A stretch of 64,000 nucleotides of DNA from Burkholderia paludis (GTDB lineage: Bacteria; Pseudomonadota; Gammaproteobacteria; Burkholderiales; Burkholderiaceae): positions 186,001 through 250,000 of the forward strand of contig NZ_JPGL01000008.1 in the NCBI RefSeq assembly GCF_000732615.1. The letters run 5' to 3'. A program made the position numbers and the translations under genes. How positions within the stretch are numbered: position 1 is the stretch's first letter; every line of letters begins with the position of its first letter. Of the stretch, positions 26,769-36,202 are shown one piece after another. The notes beneath the pieces were generated by a model, which ran no database searches, was not told the origin of the DNA, and was given only the letters and a program-made list of their open reading frames with translations.

Positions 26769-27710
26769 ATGTCGACTACCGCCAACGAAACCGCCGCCGA
26801 AGCAGCCAAGGACAGAATTGCGCTCTGGGCGATCTTTTCCATCCCGCTGATCTGGGGTATCGGCTTTCCGCTGACGCACAACGCGGTCGCGCAGGTGGAC
26901 CCCGGCCTCTACGCGTTCTCCCGCTCGCTCGTCGCCACGCTCGCGCTGCTACCGTTTGCGCTGCCATACGTCGCGAAGGCCAACCGGCGCACCGTGATCG
27001 GCGGGCTGATACTGGGCGGTTTCAGCGCGCTGAACATCGTCAGCCAGAGCTACGCGCTGAGTCACCTGTCGTCGGCCAGCGCGGCGTTCTGCGTCACCCT
27101 CAGCATCGTCTTCATTCCGTTCGTGATGCTCGCGCTTCGGCACGGCTTGCCGTCGCGCATCGATATCGCATCGGTGTCGATCGGGCTGGTCGGCGCCTAT
27201 GTGTTTCTCGGCGCGCGACTGGACAGCCTGAACGTCGGTTACGCGTGGGGGCTCACGGCCGCCTTCGCAATCGCGATGAACATAGGCATCATCGGCAAGC
27301 TGACCGCGCATCAGGGTGGCGTCAACCGTCTCGCCCTCGCGTTTTTCCAGATCCTGTTCGGCACCGTCGCGCTGGCGTACTTCCCGATCCGGCGTCCGCT
27401 GGAACCGTTGACGCACCCGCAGGTCTGGACGGCGATCCTCTTCATGGGCGTCATGTCCACCGCACTCGCCGTGGTGCTTCAAACCCGGTATCAGCAACGG
27501 GTCGGCACCGCCCGCACGTCGGTGATCTTCAATCTCGATCTCGTCTTCGCGAGCGTGTTCGGGCTGGTCAACAAGGAACCGTTGACGATCGCCCAGATCA
27601 GCGGCGGCGTGGTGCTGTTGCTCGCATCGTCGCTGGAGAGCGTGCTCGGCGTGATCAGGAAGCTGCTCGGCAAACGGCCGCGTGACGAAGCCTCCGTGTC
27701 GAATTCGTAG
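26769..27710 (+). CDS. DMT-superfamily (EamA) transporter
   Basis: The 313-residue inner-membrane protein has ten predicted helices in two EamA repeats: ALWAIFSIPLIWGIGFPLTH opens the first and YAWGLTAAFAIAMNIGIIG the second. It probably exports or imports a small metabolite; members include amino-acid and drug exporters. The ATG at 26769 (MSTTANE) is preferred because the long upstream extension has no family-like content. It is divergent from the esterase gene and convergent with cassette 2. Confidence 0.88.
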   Translation: MSTTANETAAEAAKDRIALWAIFSIPLIWGIGFPLTHNAVAQVDPGLYAFSRSLVATLALLPFALPYVAKANRRTVIGGLILGGFSALNIVSQSYALSHLSSASAAFCVTLSIVFIPFVMLALRHGLPSRIDIASVSIGLVGAYVFLGARLDSLNVGYAWGLTAAFAIAMNIGIIGKLTAHQGGVNRLALAFFQILFGTVALAYFPIRRPLEPLTHPQVWTAILFMGVMSTALAVVLQTRYQQRVGTARTSVIFNLDLVFASVFGLVNKEPLTIAQISGGVVLLLASSLESVLGVIRKLLGKRPRDEASVSNS

Positions 27711-27812
27711 CACGCCGGCGCGCGGCAAAAACGGGGGACGACGGATTCGACGCATCGCCTGCCGGTGGCGTCGAATCTGCTGGAATGGACGAGACGGTTT
27801 CGACGCGTATGC

Positions 27813-28781
27813 CTACGATCCGGCCAGCACGCCGTCTTGGGAGAAAAGGATCGGATGTCCCAGTTTGTCGATGATCGCTGCCGTCAATGCGGAACGGTCC
27901 TCGCGCTGCTTGCGCTCAAACGGTTTCCCGCTCGCACCCTGCTTCAGCACAAGGCCATCCAGACCCACGCCAACAAGACCGTTTCCGTCTGCCACGAGAT
28001 CGGTGATCGAACTCTTCGTGCCCGTAGCAAGCGCGGACCACGTCATGCCGCCGTCGCGACTCTCGAACAGGCTGCCAAGCAAGCCGCCGACCACGAGCCG
28101 GCCGTCGGGCATCGCGACGCCCGACCAGAGCGTCCCCTTCCCGCCCGTCGGCAAATACACCCAGGTCGCCCCGCCATCCGTCGACTTGAGCACCGTCCCT
28201 TGTTCCGACACGATGTAGAGCGCGTGCGCAGCGTCCGCGAACACGCGATAAAGGTTTCGGTCGGCCTTGCCGCCGCCCGGCGGCTTGGGCAGCGTCACCC
28301 TGGTCCAGGTCTTGCCGCCATCATGGGTTTGCAGCATCAGCGACCACAGGCCGACCGCGAGCCCGTCCTGCGGCGTCGTGAACAGCACGGAGAACAGCGG
28401 CTGGTCGGCCGACGTGTCGATACGCTGCGTCGTCCAGGTTTCGCCGCCGTCGTCGGTCGCGAGTATCGTCCCCCACTGGCCGACGGCCCAGCCGTGCCGC
28501 GAATCGGCGAATGCAACGGCCGACAGCGTCGCGGCAACAGGCACGCGCCGTGCCTGCCGCCAGGTCTTGCCGTCGTCGTCGGACAGCAGCACGATGCCGT
28601 GATCGCCGACGGCGACGACCCGCGAGCCGGCACGCGTCGCATCGGTCAGCATCATATGTGTGGGCGCGGGCCATGCATGGGCCGGCTTTTCGGCCCACGT
28701 GGCGACCGTCCCGGCACCGGGTTGCGCAAGGACCGCCGCGGCCAGGCACAGCCCGATACAGACAACGAGGTTCTTGATCAT
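27813..28781 (-). CDS. YCF48-like beta-propeller protein, cassette 2
   Basis: This 322-residue paralogue of the protein at 1383-2348 has the same signal peptide plan (MIKNLVVCIGLCLAAAVLA) and the same series of blades (SDDDGKTW, TDDGGETW, THDGGKTW, STDGGATW, SRDGGMTW). Role unknown; probably a periplasmic scaffold or assembly partner of the RND transporter encoded 29 bp upstream. The start at 28781 is the signal-peptide ATG; the open frame further upstream is a shadow of the RND gene. It ends the second cassette, with no S1P-lyase-like gene behind it. Confidence 0.85.
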   Translation of the reverse strand: MIKNLVVCIGLCLAAAVLAQPGAGTVATWAEKPAHAWPAPTHMMLTDATRAGSRVVAVGDHGIVLLSDDDGKTWRQARRVPVAATLSAVAFADSRHGWAVGQWGTILATDDGGETWTTQRIDTSADQPLFSVLFTTPQDGLAVGLWSLMLQTHDGGKTWTRVTLPKPPGGGKADRNLYRVFADAAHALYIVSEQGTVLKSTDGGATWVYLPTGGKGTLWSGVAMPDGRLVVGGLLGSLFESRDGGMTWSALATGTKSSITDLVADGNGLVGVGLDGLVLKQGASGKPFERKQREDRSALTAAIIDKLGHPILFSQDGVLAGS

Positions 28782-28810
28782 GACGGAGATCTCCTTGAAT
28801 GTGTCTGTCA

Positions 28811-31171
28811 TCAGTGGCTGAACAACCCAGGCGCGCGGGCCGGCTTGCGGCGCGGGAACCGGCGCTCCAGCACCGAGGCCAGCGCGGGTAGCGCCGTCAT
28901 CGCCATCAGCAGGTTGACGAGGAACATGAAGGCGAGCAGCTTGCCCATGTCGGCCTGGAACTTGAGCGCCGAGAAGCTCCACGTCGCCACGCCGATCGCG
29001 AGCGTGATTGCCGTGAAAATCGTTGCGACGCCGACTTCGAGCATCGCGTGCTGCACGGCCTTCACGATGTGCTGGCCACCCGCGAGATGCACCTGCAGCC
29101 GGTTGTAGATGTAAAACGCATAGTCGACGCCGATCCCCACCGCCAGCACCATCACCGGCAACGTCGCCACCGTCAGCCCGATCTGCAGTTCCTTCATGAA
29201 CCAGTAGCCGATGAAGGTCGCCACCGACAGCGGCGCACAGCACGCGATCATCGCGCGCCAGTCGCGGTACGCGAGGAACACGAGGATCAGGATCGCGCCG
29301 TACACGTACAGCATCATCGGCAACTCGCTTTCCGCGACTTCCTCGTTGGTCGCCGCCAGCACGCCCGCGTTGCCGGCCGCGAGGCGCACGGTGATGCCCG
29401 GGAACGGATGCGACGCGCGATACTGCTTCACGTCGTCGAGAATGCGGTTGATCGTCGTCGCCTTGTGGTCGGCCAGGAACAGGTGCACGGCCGACATCGT
29501 GCAGTCGGTCTTCATGAAGCCCTTCACGCGCCCGACGTCGACCGACACCGCGCCATAGTTTTCCGGGTCGATCGGCACCACGTTCATCTTCGGATAGTCT
29601 TCGTTGTAGCCTTGGTTGTACGCGCGCAGCATGCCCGAGTACGACTGCACCGACACCACGCCCGGCTCGGTGCGCATCGTGGCCGCGAAATCGTCTTCGT
29701 ACAGTCCGACCGCCGGGTTGTCGCAGGCCTTGCCGGCCGACTCGATCGCCACCGTCAGCCAGTCGAGGCCCATGTCGTAGTTGCCGGCGATTGCCGTCGC
29801 GTCGCGATTGAAGCGTGCGTCCGCGCGCAGTTCCGGCGCGCCCGGCTGCAGCGTGCCGATCACGCGGTCGCGGCTTTGCCACGCGGCCAGTGCGAACACG
29901 ACGAGCGTCAGTGCGACGGTCGCGCCCGCATACTTCGGCTGCGCGATGCGCGCGAGCGGGCGCAGCCAGGCCCCGCGCCGCTCGCCGCGCTTGAGCGCGC
30001 TGTCCGCATAGCGCTTCGTGAAGTTGAAGCACGACGCGGCCACCGGCAGCAGGATCAGGTTCGTCACGATCTTGTACGCGACGCCGAGCGATGCGGTGAT
30101 CGCCAGTTCGCGCACCATCGGGATGGGGATCAGCAGCAGCGTGATGAACGACACGAACGCGGTGATCAGCGCCAGCACGCCCGGAATCAGCAAGCCGCTG
30201 AAGCTGCGCCGCGCCGCCTCGTACGAACTGTGTCCGTGCGAAATCTCGCGCACGATGTAGTTCACCTGTTGCACGCCGTGCGACACGCCGATCGCGAACA
30301 CCAGGAACGGCACCAGCACCGCGAGCGGATCGAGGCCGAAGCCGAGCAGCTTCAGCGTGCCGAACTGCCAGACCAGCGACGTCAGCGAGCACGCGATCAG
30401 CAGCACCGTGAAGCGCAGCGAATGGCAATACCAGTACACCGCGAGCGCGGTCAGCAGCAGCGCGATCGCGCAGAAGCCGAGAACGGCCTTCGCGCCGTCG
30501 GCGATGTCGCCGATCTGCTTCGCGAAGCCGATGATCTGCACTTCATAGCCGGCGTCCTCGAACGGCTGACGGATCTTCTGTTCCAGCAAATGATTGAACG
30601 CGACGTAATCGAGCACCTTGCCCGCACTGTCGCGCTCGTTCAGCTCGGCCGTGATCATCGCGCTGTCCTCGCCGTGCGACACGAGCGTGCCGACATAACC
30701 GCCCAGCGTCGTCGCGCGCCGGATCTTCTCGACGCTCTCCGGCGTCAGTTGATCCGGCGTGATCGTGCCGGAAATGATCGGCTCCGCGCGGAACCCCTCA
30801 TCGGTGATTTCATTGACGAACGCGTTCGACGTCCACAGCGAGCGCACGCCGATCCGGTCGACGTTCGGCAGGTAGGTCACCGCCTGGGTCACCTTGTACA
30901 GCCTTGTCAGACCATCGGGCGTCCAGATCGAGCCGTGCTTCGCGCGCACGACGACCGTGATCCGGTTCGCGCCGAGCAGGTCGTTCCGGTATTGCTGGAA
31001 CGTGCGGATGTACTCGTGACCGATCGGCATCTGCTTTTCGAAACCTGCATCCATGCGCAGTTGCAGCGCGAACACGGCCATCACGACAGTGAACAGGCCG
31101 ATCGCGGCGAGCACGATCGCGCGATGACCGAAAAAGAGCCTTTCAAGGCGACTGACCAGACGATTAAGCAC
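28811..31171 (-). CDS. RND/MMPL-family transporter, cassette 2
   Basis: The 786-residue transporter is the same length as, and by eye about 90% identical to, the cassette-1 protein, with the same GTG start behind AAGGGGT. Two clusters of membrane helices surround two periplasmic domains; the segments FLVFAIGVSHGVQQVNYIVR and MVLAVGIGVDYAFYIYNRL are shared by both copies and are typical of MMPL-type proteins. Differences are concentrated in the periplasmic loops and near residue 400, which may tune substrate choice. Substrate unknown. Confidence 0.9.
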   Translation of the reverse strand: MLNRLVSRLERLFFGHRAIVLAAIGLFTVVMAVFALQLRMDAGFEKQMPIGHEYIRTFQQYRNDLLGANRITVVVRAKHGSIWTPDGLTRLYKVTQAVTYLPNVDRIGVRSLWTSNAFVNEITDEGFRAEPIISGTITPDQLTPESVEKIRRATTLGGYVGTLVSHGEDSAMITAELNERDSAGKVLDYVAFNHLLEQKIRQPFEDAGYEVQIIGFAKQIGDIADGAKAVLGFCAIALLLTALAVYWYCHSLRFTVLLIACSLTSLVWQFGTLKLLGFGLDPLAVLVPFLVFAIGVSHGVQQVNYIVREISHGHSSYEAARRSFSGLLIPGVLALITAFVSFITLLLIPIPMVRELAITASLGVAYKIVTNLILLPVAASCFNFTKRYADSALKRGERRGAWLRPLARIAQPKYAGATVALTLVVFALAAWQSRDRVIGTLQPGAPELRADARFNRDATAIAGNYDMGLDWLTVAIESAGKACDNPAVGLYEDDFAATMRTEPGVVSVQSYSGMLRAYNQGYNEDYPKMNVVPIDPENYGAVSVDVGRVKGFMKTDCTMSAVHLFLADHKATTINRILDDVKQYRASHPFPGITVRLAAGNAGVLAATNEEVAESELPMMLYVYGAILILVFLAYRDWRAMIACCAPLSVATFIGYWFMKELQIGLTVATLPVMVLAVGIGVDYAFYIYNRLQVHLAGGQHIVKAVQHAMLEVGVATIFTAITLAIGVATWSFSALKFQADMGKLLAFMFLVNLLMAMTALPALASVLERRFPRRKPARAPGLFSH

Positions 31172-31232
31172 TGCATGACCCCTTCATGATTACCGGCGAT
31201 GCTCGACACGCGCTCGCTTGCGTTTATTCCCG

Positions 31233-33074
31233 TCAGAAGTTCCGGGTAGCAAACACACCGACGAAATTTCGGTCCGCATACGGATTCCCCACCGTGTTGT
31301 GGCCGCCGAAGAACGCCGCGAAGTTGATGCCCGCCTGCCATGTCGGCGGATTCTGGTTGAACAGCACGTAGACGTTGACCGACTTCGCGCCCTGCATGTA
31401 GTTCGCGGTGAACGTCGGCGTATAGCCGTACAGGCCGTCGGAGAACGTTACGCCGGGCGTGACCTGCCAGCCGGGAATCAGCGAGCCGTCGTAGGTCCAG
31501 TTGAAATCGATCGTCGCCCCCACCGAGCTCGACGTGCCCTGCCCCTGCGTAATCGGATAACCGAGCCCCGAGTTGTTGTTCAGCCACGGGAAATAGCCGG
31601 TGGCGGGCACCTGCGTGACCGCCTGCCCGTCGAGCGTGCGCGTGACGTCCGAACCGAGGCCGGGGTAGTAGATCCACGTGAGTTCCCAGGTGAGCGTCGC
31701 GGAATCCGCTGCGATCAGCTTCAGGAACGGATACTCGCTGCGCGTCAGGGCCAGCAGCCCGTTGACGTCCAGCTGGAGCTTCTTCTTGTCGGCCCACTGC
31801 TGGCAGTTGACGCCCTGCACGCCGTTCGTGATCAGGTCGGTCGGGCCGCCCGCGCCGTAGCAGCTCGACAGCGCGACCGCATCGCGCGGCCGGTACGACA
31901 GCTCGGAGCCGATCGCCCACGGGCCGACCCCGAAGTTCGCGCTCGCGCCGAACAACTGCCGGTTCTGGAGATACGACCACTGGGCCGTGCCATTCGCCAG
32001 CGTTGAGAGCACCGGCGACTTGTCCGTGTAGTTCAGGTAGTAGAACGCGAAGTTCGCGTCGAACGCGCGCGGCGAGTAATTGAACTTCACGCCGAACTGC
32101 GGCCGGTACTTCGACGGCAATTGCGTCGTGACCGGAACGCCGATGTCGTTGAACGGCGGCCCGGCGTACGTGCCGTTGACGAGCCCGTTCCGGATCGCAT
32201 TCAGCGTATCCTGGTTGCCCGCCGCCGCCCCGCCGCCGATTGCGTTGGCGATCGTGCCGACGCCCGGGCCCGCCACGTTCGGGTTGTTCGTGTTGATCGT
32301 GAAAGGCTCGGCGCCGCGCCCGATGACGTTTGCCAGCGACCAGTACGAGCCGACCGGCGGGAGGCGGTTGCCGTTCCACTGGAACTGGTAATAGCCCTCG
32401 GTGCTGAACCCGTGCGACAGGTCGGCCGCAAGGCTCAGCATCGGGGCCGGCAGCAGCGCCTGCTTGAGCTGCGAACCCGGGATCAGCAGTTTCTGCACGT
32501 CGATCGAGTTGGTCGAGTTGATGCCGCTCTGCGCGAACATGCTCTCGCCCCAGTTGATCACCTGATTGCCGAGCCGAACGTGAGCACTCTGCCCGCCGAT
32601 CGTGAAGTCCTTCTGCGCCCACAGATCGAGTAGCTGTGCGTTGTACACCACCTGCGCGGAAGCCGTGCTCGACAGCGGCGTTCGGGCCGTGTTCCCGGCA
32701 AGGAAGTCGTACATCCCCGTACCGCGCACCATGAACTTCAGTCCTTCGGCCGGCATCTTCAGCAGCAGCTCGCTGGTCGCGCTCACGTAGGTACTGAACG
32801 GCTGTCCCTTGCGATAGTTGAGGTCGCCTTCGTCGCCATAGCCCCACTGGTTCGTATTGGCGGCCGCGCCGCAACCATACGCGTTCGGATCTCCGGTCAG
32901 CGAGCAGCTCGGATTCTTGGTCCGGATCCCGCCGCCCGCGGTGAGATTGGTCACCCACGATCCCTGAATGCTGCCGTCATCGAGCGTGAACTCGTACCCG
33001 TATGCAGTCGATGTTGCCGCACCCAGCATTGCAATCGATACCGTAGTAGTCTTAACGATATTACCTGCTTTCAT
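31233..33074 (-). CDS. DUF1302 outer-membrane beta-barrel protein, cassette 2
   Basis: The 613-residue paralogue of the protein at 4790-6625 shares GSWVTNLTAGGGIRTKNPSC, GNQVINWGESMFAQSGIN, GVKFNYSPRAFDANFAFYYL and the terminal FATRNF. It has a signal peptide (SIAMLGAATSTAYG) and an all-beta, aromatic-rich body ending in Phe, consistent with an outer-membrane barrel. Divergence from copy 1 is greatest in stretches likely to be extracellular loops (around residues 250-300 and 480-500). It lies 61 bp upstream of the RND gene, mirroring cassette 1. Confidence 0.88.
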   Translation of the reverse strand: MKAGNIVKTTTVSIAMLGAATSTAYGYEFTLDDGSIQGSWVTNLTAGGGIRTKNPSCSLTGDPNAYGCGAAANTNQWGYGDEGDLNYRKGQPFSTYVSATSELLLKMPAEGLKFMVRGTGMYDFLAGNTARTPLSSTASAQVVYNAQLLDLWAQKDFTIGGQSAHVRLGNQVINWGESMFAQSGINSTNSIDVQKLLIPGSQLKQALLPAPMLSLAADLSHGFSTEGYYQFQWNGNRLPPVGSYWSLANVIGRGAEPFTINTNNPNVAGPGVGTIANAIGGGAAAGNQDTLNAIRNGLVNGTYAGPPFNDIGVPVTTQLPSKYRPQFGVKFNYSPRAFDANFAFYYLNYTDKSPVLSTLANGTAQWSYLQNRQLFGASANFGVGPWAIGSELSYRPRDAVALSSCYGAGGPTDLITNGVQGVNCQQWADKKKLQLDVNGLLALTRSEYPFLKLIAADSATLTWELTWIYYPGLGSDVTRTLDGQAVTQVPATGYFPWLNNNSGLGYPITQGQGTSSSVGATIDFNWTYDGSLIPGWQVTPGVTFSDGLYGYTPTFTANYMQGAKSVNVYVLFNQNPPTWQAGINFAAFFGGHNTVGNPYADRNFVGVFATRNF

Positions 33075-33149
33075 CGCGTCACTCTTCTCCAGACCGGATG
33101 CCGACGGCGCGCGCGCGACCGTCGGGCCTGCTTTCTTTTTTCAGGGCAA

Positions 33150-34514
33150 TCAGCGTTCGCTGGCCGATCTCAGCGATTCGGCCGTGAAGAAGTCGGACTT
33201 GAGGCGCGGATCGTCGGCGCGCTCGTACCAGTGAAGGTCCTTGCCCTGACCGACGGATGATCCGTCGAATACGTAACGTCCATTGATCAGGTCATACTGG
33301 ACGAACGGCTCGTTGTCGCAAGCGCCGCCCAGTTCCCACACCGGAACCGGATAGCTCTCGCGCACCTTCCAGAGCTTGCCCTGCGCGTCATAGTCTTCGC
33401 CAACGAGCGCGAGCCAGCTGTCCTCGTCCAGATAGAACACCTTCTTCGACGCAGCATGACGGGCGGTGGGCTTGACCGTCGCCTCGACCACCCAGACACG
33501 ATGCACCTCGTAACGGCGATGGTCCGGCGAGATGCCGCCAGGCGTCGCCACGTCATGCAACTTGTCCTTGAACGCGTACATACCGAAGTCGTTGTACGGA
33601 ACGATCATCTCCTTCTTGCCCACCAGCTTCCAGTTGAAGCGATCGATAGCGCCGTTGAACATGTTGGCTTCGTCGATCAGATACTGGTTCTCGAAGCCGA
33701 TCAGCGGCGCATCGTGCGTATAGGCCGGCATGCGTCTCACGCGGCGTTGGCCGGGAAAGTAGTAGTACGTCTCCGAATCCCGGTTGAAATACTGGCGTTG
33801 AACAAAGGCCTGTCCTGCCAGGGCGGCCGGAGAAGTCGCCGAAAAGTAAGCAGCCAGGCTGAGCTGATCCACGTCCTGAGGCGCCGTCTTGCCGCTCTTC
33901 CCGTACGGGGAGAAAAAGACTTGCGGCCCGACCGCATCGATCCAGTCGCTACTGCCCGGACGCGGGGAAATCGAAGTGACGATCGGCGCCCACTCGACCC
34001 CTACGCCCCGATAGCGGGTTTCGTAATTCAGGATCGCTTCGGCCCCCGACTTGGGCTGGGGAAACGCCACGCCGGGAAACACGGCGGTCTGGATCGTTTC
34101 CCCGGATGCATCGAGCTTCGCCGTCGTCAGATTCGACTTCGAGTTCTGTTCGGCGAAATCCGGCAATTGGCATTCACGGTGGGACGGATACACGTCCATG
34201 CGATAGCCCTTCAGTTGCTTGACCAACTGAATCTCGCCGGGCGAGAGCTTGTCGGCGTACTTGTCGACGTTCGACGCATCGATCGAGTAAAGCGGCTTCT
34301 CTGTCCGATGTTTCCAGAAGCTCCCCCGGAATTTGCCCCATTCCCAACCCGATGCGGGCGCTTGTCGCCCGACGAACGAAGGAACAAGGCCGTCCTTGCT
34401 TGCCGCACTTTCCGCGCCGGCGGGCGTGAGATCGCCGTCCGCGACGGCCGTCGCACTGACCAGCACCAGCGCGGCAGCCAAGCAAGACACGCCTACGTTT
34501 TTCCGCTTGTACAT
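33150..34514 (-). CDS. DUF1329 periplasmic protein, cassette 2
   Basis: The 454-residue paralogue of the protein at 6707-8077 has a signal peptide (NVGVSCLAAALVLVSATAVA), DLTPAGAESAASKDGLVPSF, YPSHRECQLPDFAEQNSKS and YYYFPGQRRVRRMPAYTHD. The ATG at 34514 is chosen at the signal peptide; the frame is open further upstream but without family content. A LolA/LolB-like carrier of a hydrophobic ligand is inferred. As first gene of cassette 2 it carries the promoter and GGTCnnnCGACC operator at 34742-34790. Confidence 0.88.
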   Translation of the reverse strand: MYKRKNVGVSCLAAALVLVSATAVADGDLTPAGAESAASKDGLVPSFVGRQAPASGWEWGKFRGSFWKHRTEKPLYSIDASNVDKYADKLSPGEIQLVKQLKGYRMDVYPSHRECQLPDFAEQNSKSNLTTAKLDASGETIQTAVFPGVAFPQPKSGAEAILNYETRYRGVGVEWAPIVTSISPRPGSSDWIDAVGPQVFFSPYGKSGKTAPQDVDQLSLAAYFSATSPAALAGQAFVQRQYFNRDSETYYYFPGQRRVRRMPAYTHDAPLIGFENQYLIDEANMFNGAIDRFNWKLVGKKEMIVPYNDFGMYAFKDKLHDVATPGGISPDHRRYEVHRVWVVEATVKPTARHAASKKVFYLDEDSWLALVGEDYDAQGKLWKVRESYPVPVWELGGACDNEPFVQYDLINGRYVFDGSSVGQGKDLHWYERADDPRLKSDFFTAESLRSASER

Positions 34515-34741
34515 CGTCACTCTCCTCTTGTCTCTGTTCTCGCACACGGACCACGGCTCTTCGGCGTGAACCATGCAGGACGTTGATGTGGAACGCCGCG
34601 AATCGTCGATGCGAAATCCCCGTCGTTCTTGATCCCGGCCAACTGACAACAACGATCACTGCCACCGCGGATACCACGTCCCGCATGGAGGGACGCAGTT
34701 GCACCTTTACCGCCTGATCCTTGTTCATCCAGCCATAAATT

Positions 34742-34790
34742 GGTCGTTCGACCTATTTGTCGTTATACACACGGGTATTTTTGATCGCAA
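34742..34790 (-). promoter_or_regulatory. Promoter with palindromic operator for cassette 2
   Basis: On the minus strand, TTGCGA (34790-34785), a 17-bp spacer and TATAAC (34767-34762) form a sigma70-type promoter. Eight bases further is the palindrome GGTCGAACGACC (34753-34742), set in AAATAGGTCG...CGACCAATTT. The operator would overlap the transcription start, as expected for a repressor. Confidence 0.75.
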
Positions 34791-35250
34791 CTAAGGCTAA
34801 ACCCTTGCACGTAGCGGAGACAGGCGGAATGTCGACGGAGATACCGTCTGAGACCTTGATCTAATTGATAAAAACATCGATCCTGAAGCGTCTGAAAAAT
34901 GACCGCATCCGTCAGCGCGGGGGCCGGGAACCGGCCTTTCCGGCACATCGTCGCATTCACATGATTTAGTCATCCGACCTTAAATAAAGCTTTCGATGGA
35001 TTGAGCTACGCCGAGGAACACGGAACGGCGACTGACCATCGGGGCGGAGGTGCGTCTATCGGCCCGCTTCTTGGAAGCGCCGCGCCGGTCCGCAGCACGA
35101 CGATCCAAAAGTGTTTTGCGCGGGTTAAACTTGGGGGAAAAGGCCGCGATGCGGTCTCGCTGTGCACTTTCGATCTGCTGCGAGTTGTGGATCCCGGTTC
35201 AGGTCGGGGTGACGCCGCGCCCGGTATCGAAGGTCGTCAAGCAATCGCCT
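34791..35250. other. Intergenic region between cassette 2 and TetR gene
   Basis: About 450 bp without a convincing gene. It is locally AT-rich (34780-35000) and includes one copy of the decamer TTAGTCATCC near 34966. Short frames here have no family resemblance. Confidence 0.4.
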
Positions 35251-35260
35251 GCCCGAATAA

Positions 35261-35272
35261 GGTCACCCGACC
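35261..35272 (+). promoter_or_regulatory. GGTCnnnCGACC operator upstream of TetR gene
   Basis: GGTCACCCGACC lies 60 bp before the TetR start codon and matches the operator motif of the cassette-2 and amine-oxidase promoters, suggesting autoregulation. Confidence 0.6.
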
Positions 35273-35332
35273 GGCAATCCGTTATGGCAAACGCAGGAAT
35301 GCGTTCACAGCTCAACTCAGGAAGCGAACCCG

Positions 35333-35995
35333 ATGGCCGTGAGATCGTTGACAGGCGGAAGTGGCAATGCGTCCCTTGCGCCATCGGTCGGTGGCGTGAC
35401 CCGTCCTTTGACGGACCGTGGTCGCAACACGGTTGCGCGTATCTTCGCGAGCGCCATCGAGATTTTCGTGGCAGAGGGTTACGGTGGGCTCAGCATGCGC
35501 AAGGTGGCGACCAGAGCGGGGCTGGCGCTATCGAATTTGCAGCACTACTTTCCTACGCGCGAAGACCTCTTCGCGGCGATCATTGCCGAGACGACCGCGG
35601 AGTATTCGGGAAACTACGACAGCATTCGAACCGACGCGTCGCTCACCCCCGAGCAACGGCTGGAGAAGCTTGTCCGCCTGCTCATCGAAGACGGCAAACA
35701 ACCGCGAACCCAAAGCCTCTTTGTCAATTTCTGGGCGCTGGCGCAAATGCAGGAATTCGCGCGCAAGAGCATGGAAGACGCGTATTTGTTCCAGCGCCGC
35801 ATGATTGGCGGCTTCGTCGCAGCCGTCAACCCACGGCTGTCCCCAAATGTGCGTGCTCGTCGCGCCGCGCTCATAGCGGGGCAAATCGAAGGGCTCCTGG
35901 TGCTCATCCCCCAGCGCAACCGCTTCCCGTCGGATATCAAAGGCATCGAGGACGAAGCCGTGAAGGCGATCCTCACGGTTGCATCCATGCCGTGA
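35333..35995 (+). CDS. TetR/AcrR-family repressor
   Basis: The 220-residue regulator has an N-terminal helix-turn-helix (RIFASAIEIFVAEGYGGLSM, then RKVATRAGLALSNLQHYFPT) and a C-terminal ligand/dimer domain with the TetR_C-like stretch LIAGQIEGLLVLIPQRNRF. The HTH and layout fit BetI/PsrA-like TetR proteins that sense an amine or acyl compound. It lies between the cassette-2 operon and the FAD oxidase block, and a motif shared by three target promoters precedes its own start. It is therefore the best candidate for the regulator of this locus. Confidence 0.88.
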   Translation: MAVRSLTGGSGNASLAPSVGGVTRPLTDRGRNTVARIFASAIEIFVAEGYGGLSMRKVATRAGLALSNLQHYFPTREDLFAAIIAETTAEYSGNYDSIRTDASLTPEQRLEKLVRLLIEDGKQPRTQSLFVNFWALAQMQEFARKSMEDAYLFQRRMIGGFVAAVNPRLSPNVRARRAALIAGQIEGLLVLIPQRNRFPSDIKGIEDEAVKAILTVASMP

Positions 35996-36202
35996 CAGGC
36001 GCCCCGCAAGCGACTGAGTCCGGTAGCCGTCACGCATGGCAAGGGACATGCACCGAAAGCGACGGCAAGCCCGTGGTTGACACGGCAAGTGCGATGAAGC
36101 GGGGTTCAAGGTCGAGCGACCGCCGAATACCCCGCGCGATACCGACGACGCATTGCCGTTCCGTCGAATGCCGCAGTTGCAAGACCGCGACGGCCGTCGA
36201 CG

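Noticed and set aside
27813..30428. An apparent 871-codon gene including the YCF48-like protein of cassette 2
   Set aside because: The upstream 550 codons are an out-of-frame reading of the RND gene; the real protein starts with a signal peptide at 28781.
29048..31189. Plus-strand open frame of about 713 codons opposite the second RND gene
   Set aside because: It has the same Arg/His-rich composition as the frame opposite cassette 1. Its apparent similarity to that frame only reflects the paralogous genes on the other strand.
34763..34960. Possible 65-codon minus-strand gene upstream of cassette 2
   Set aside because: It overlaps the promoter and operator of cassette 2, has no family match, and has a Cys/Arg-rich random composition.
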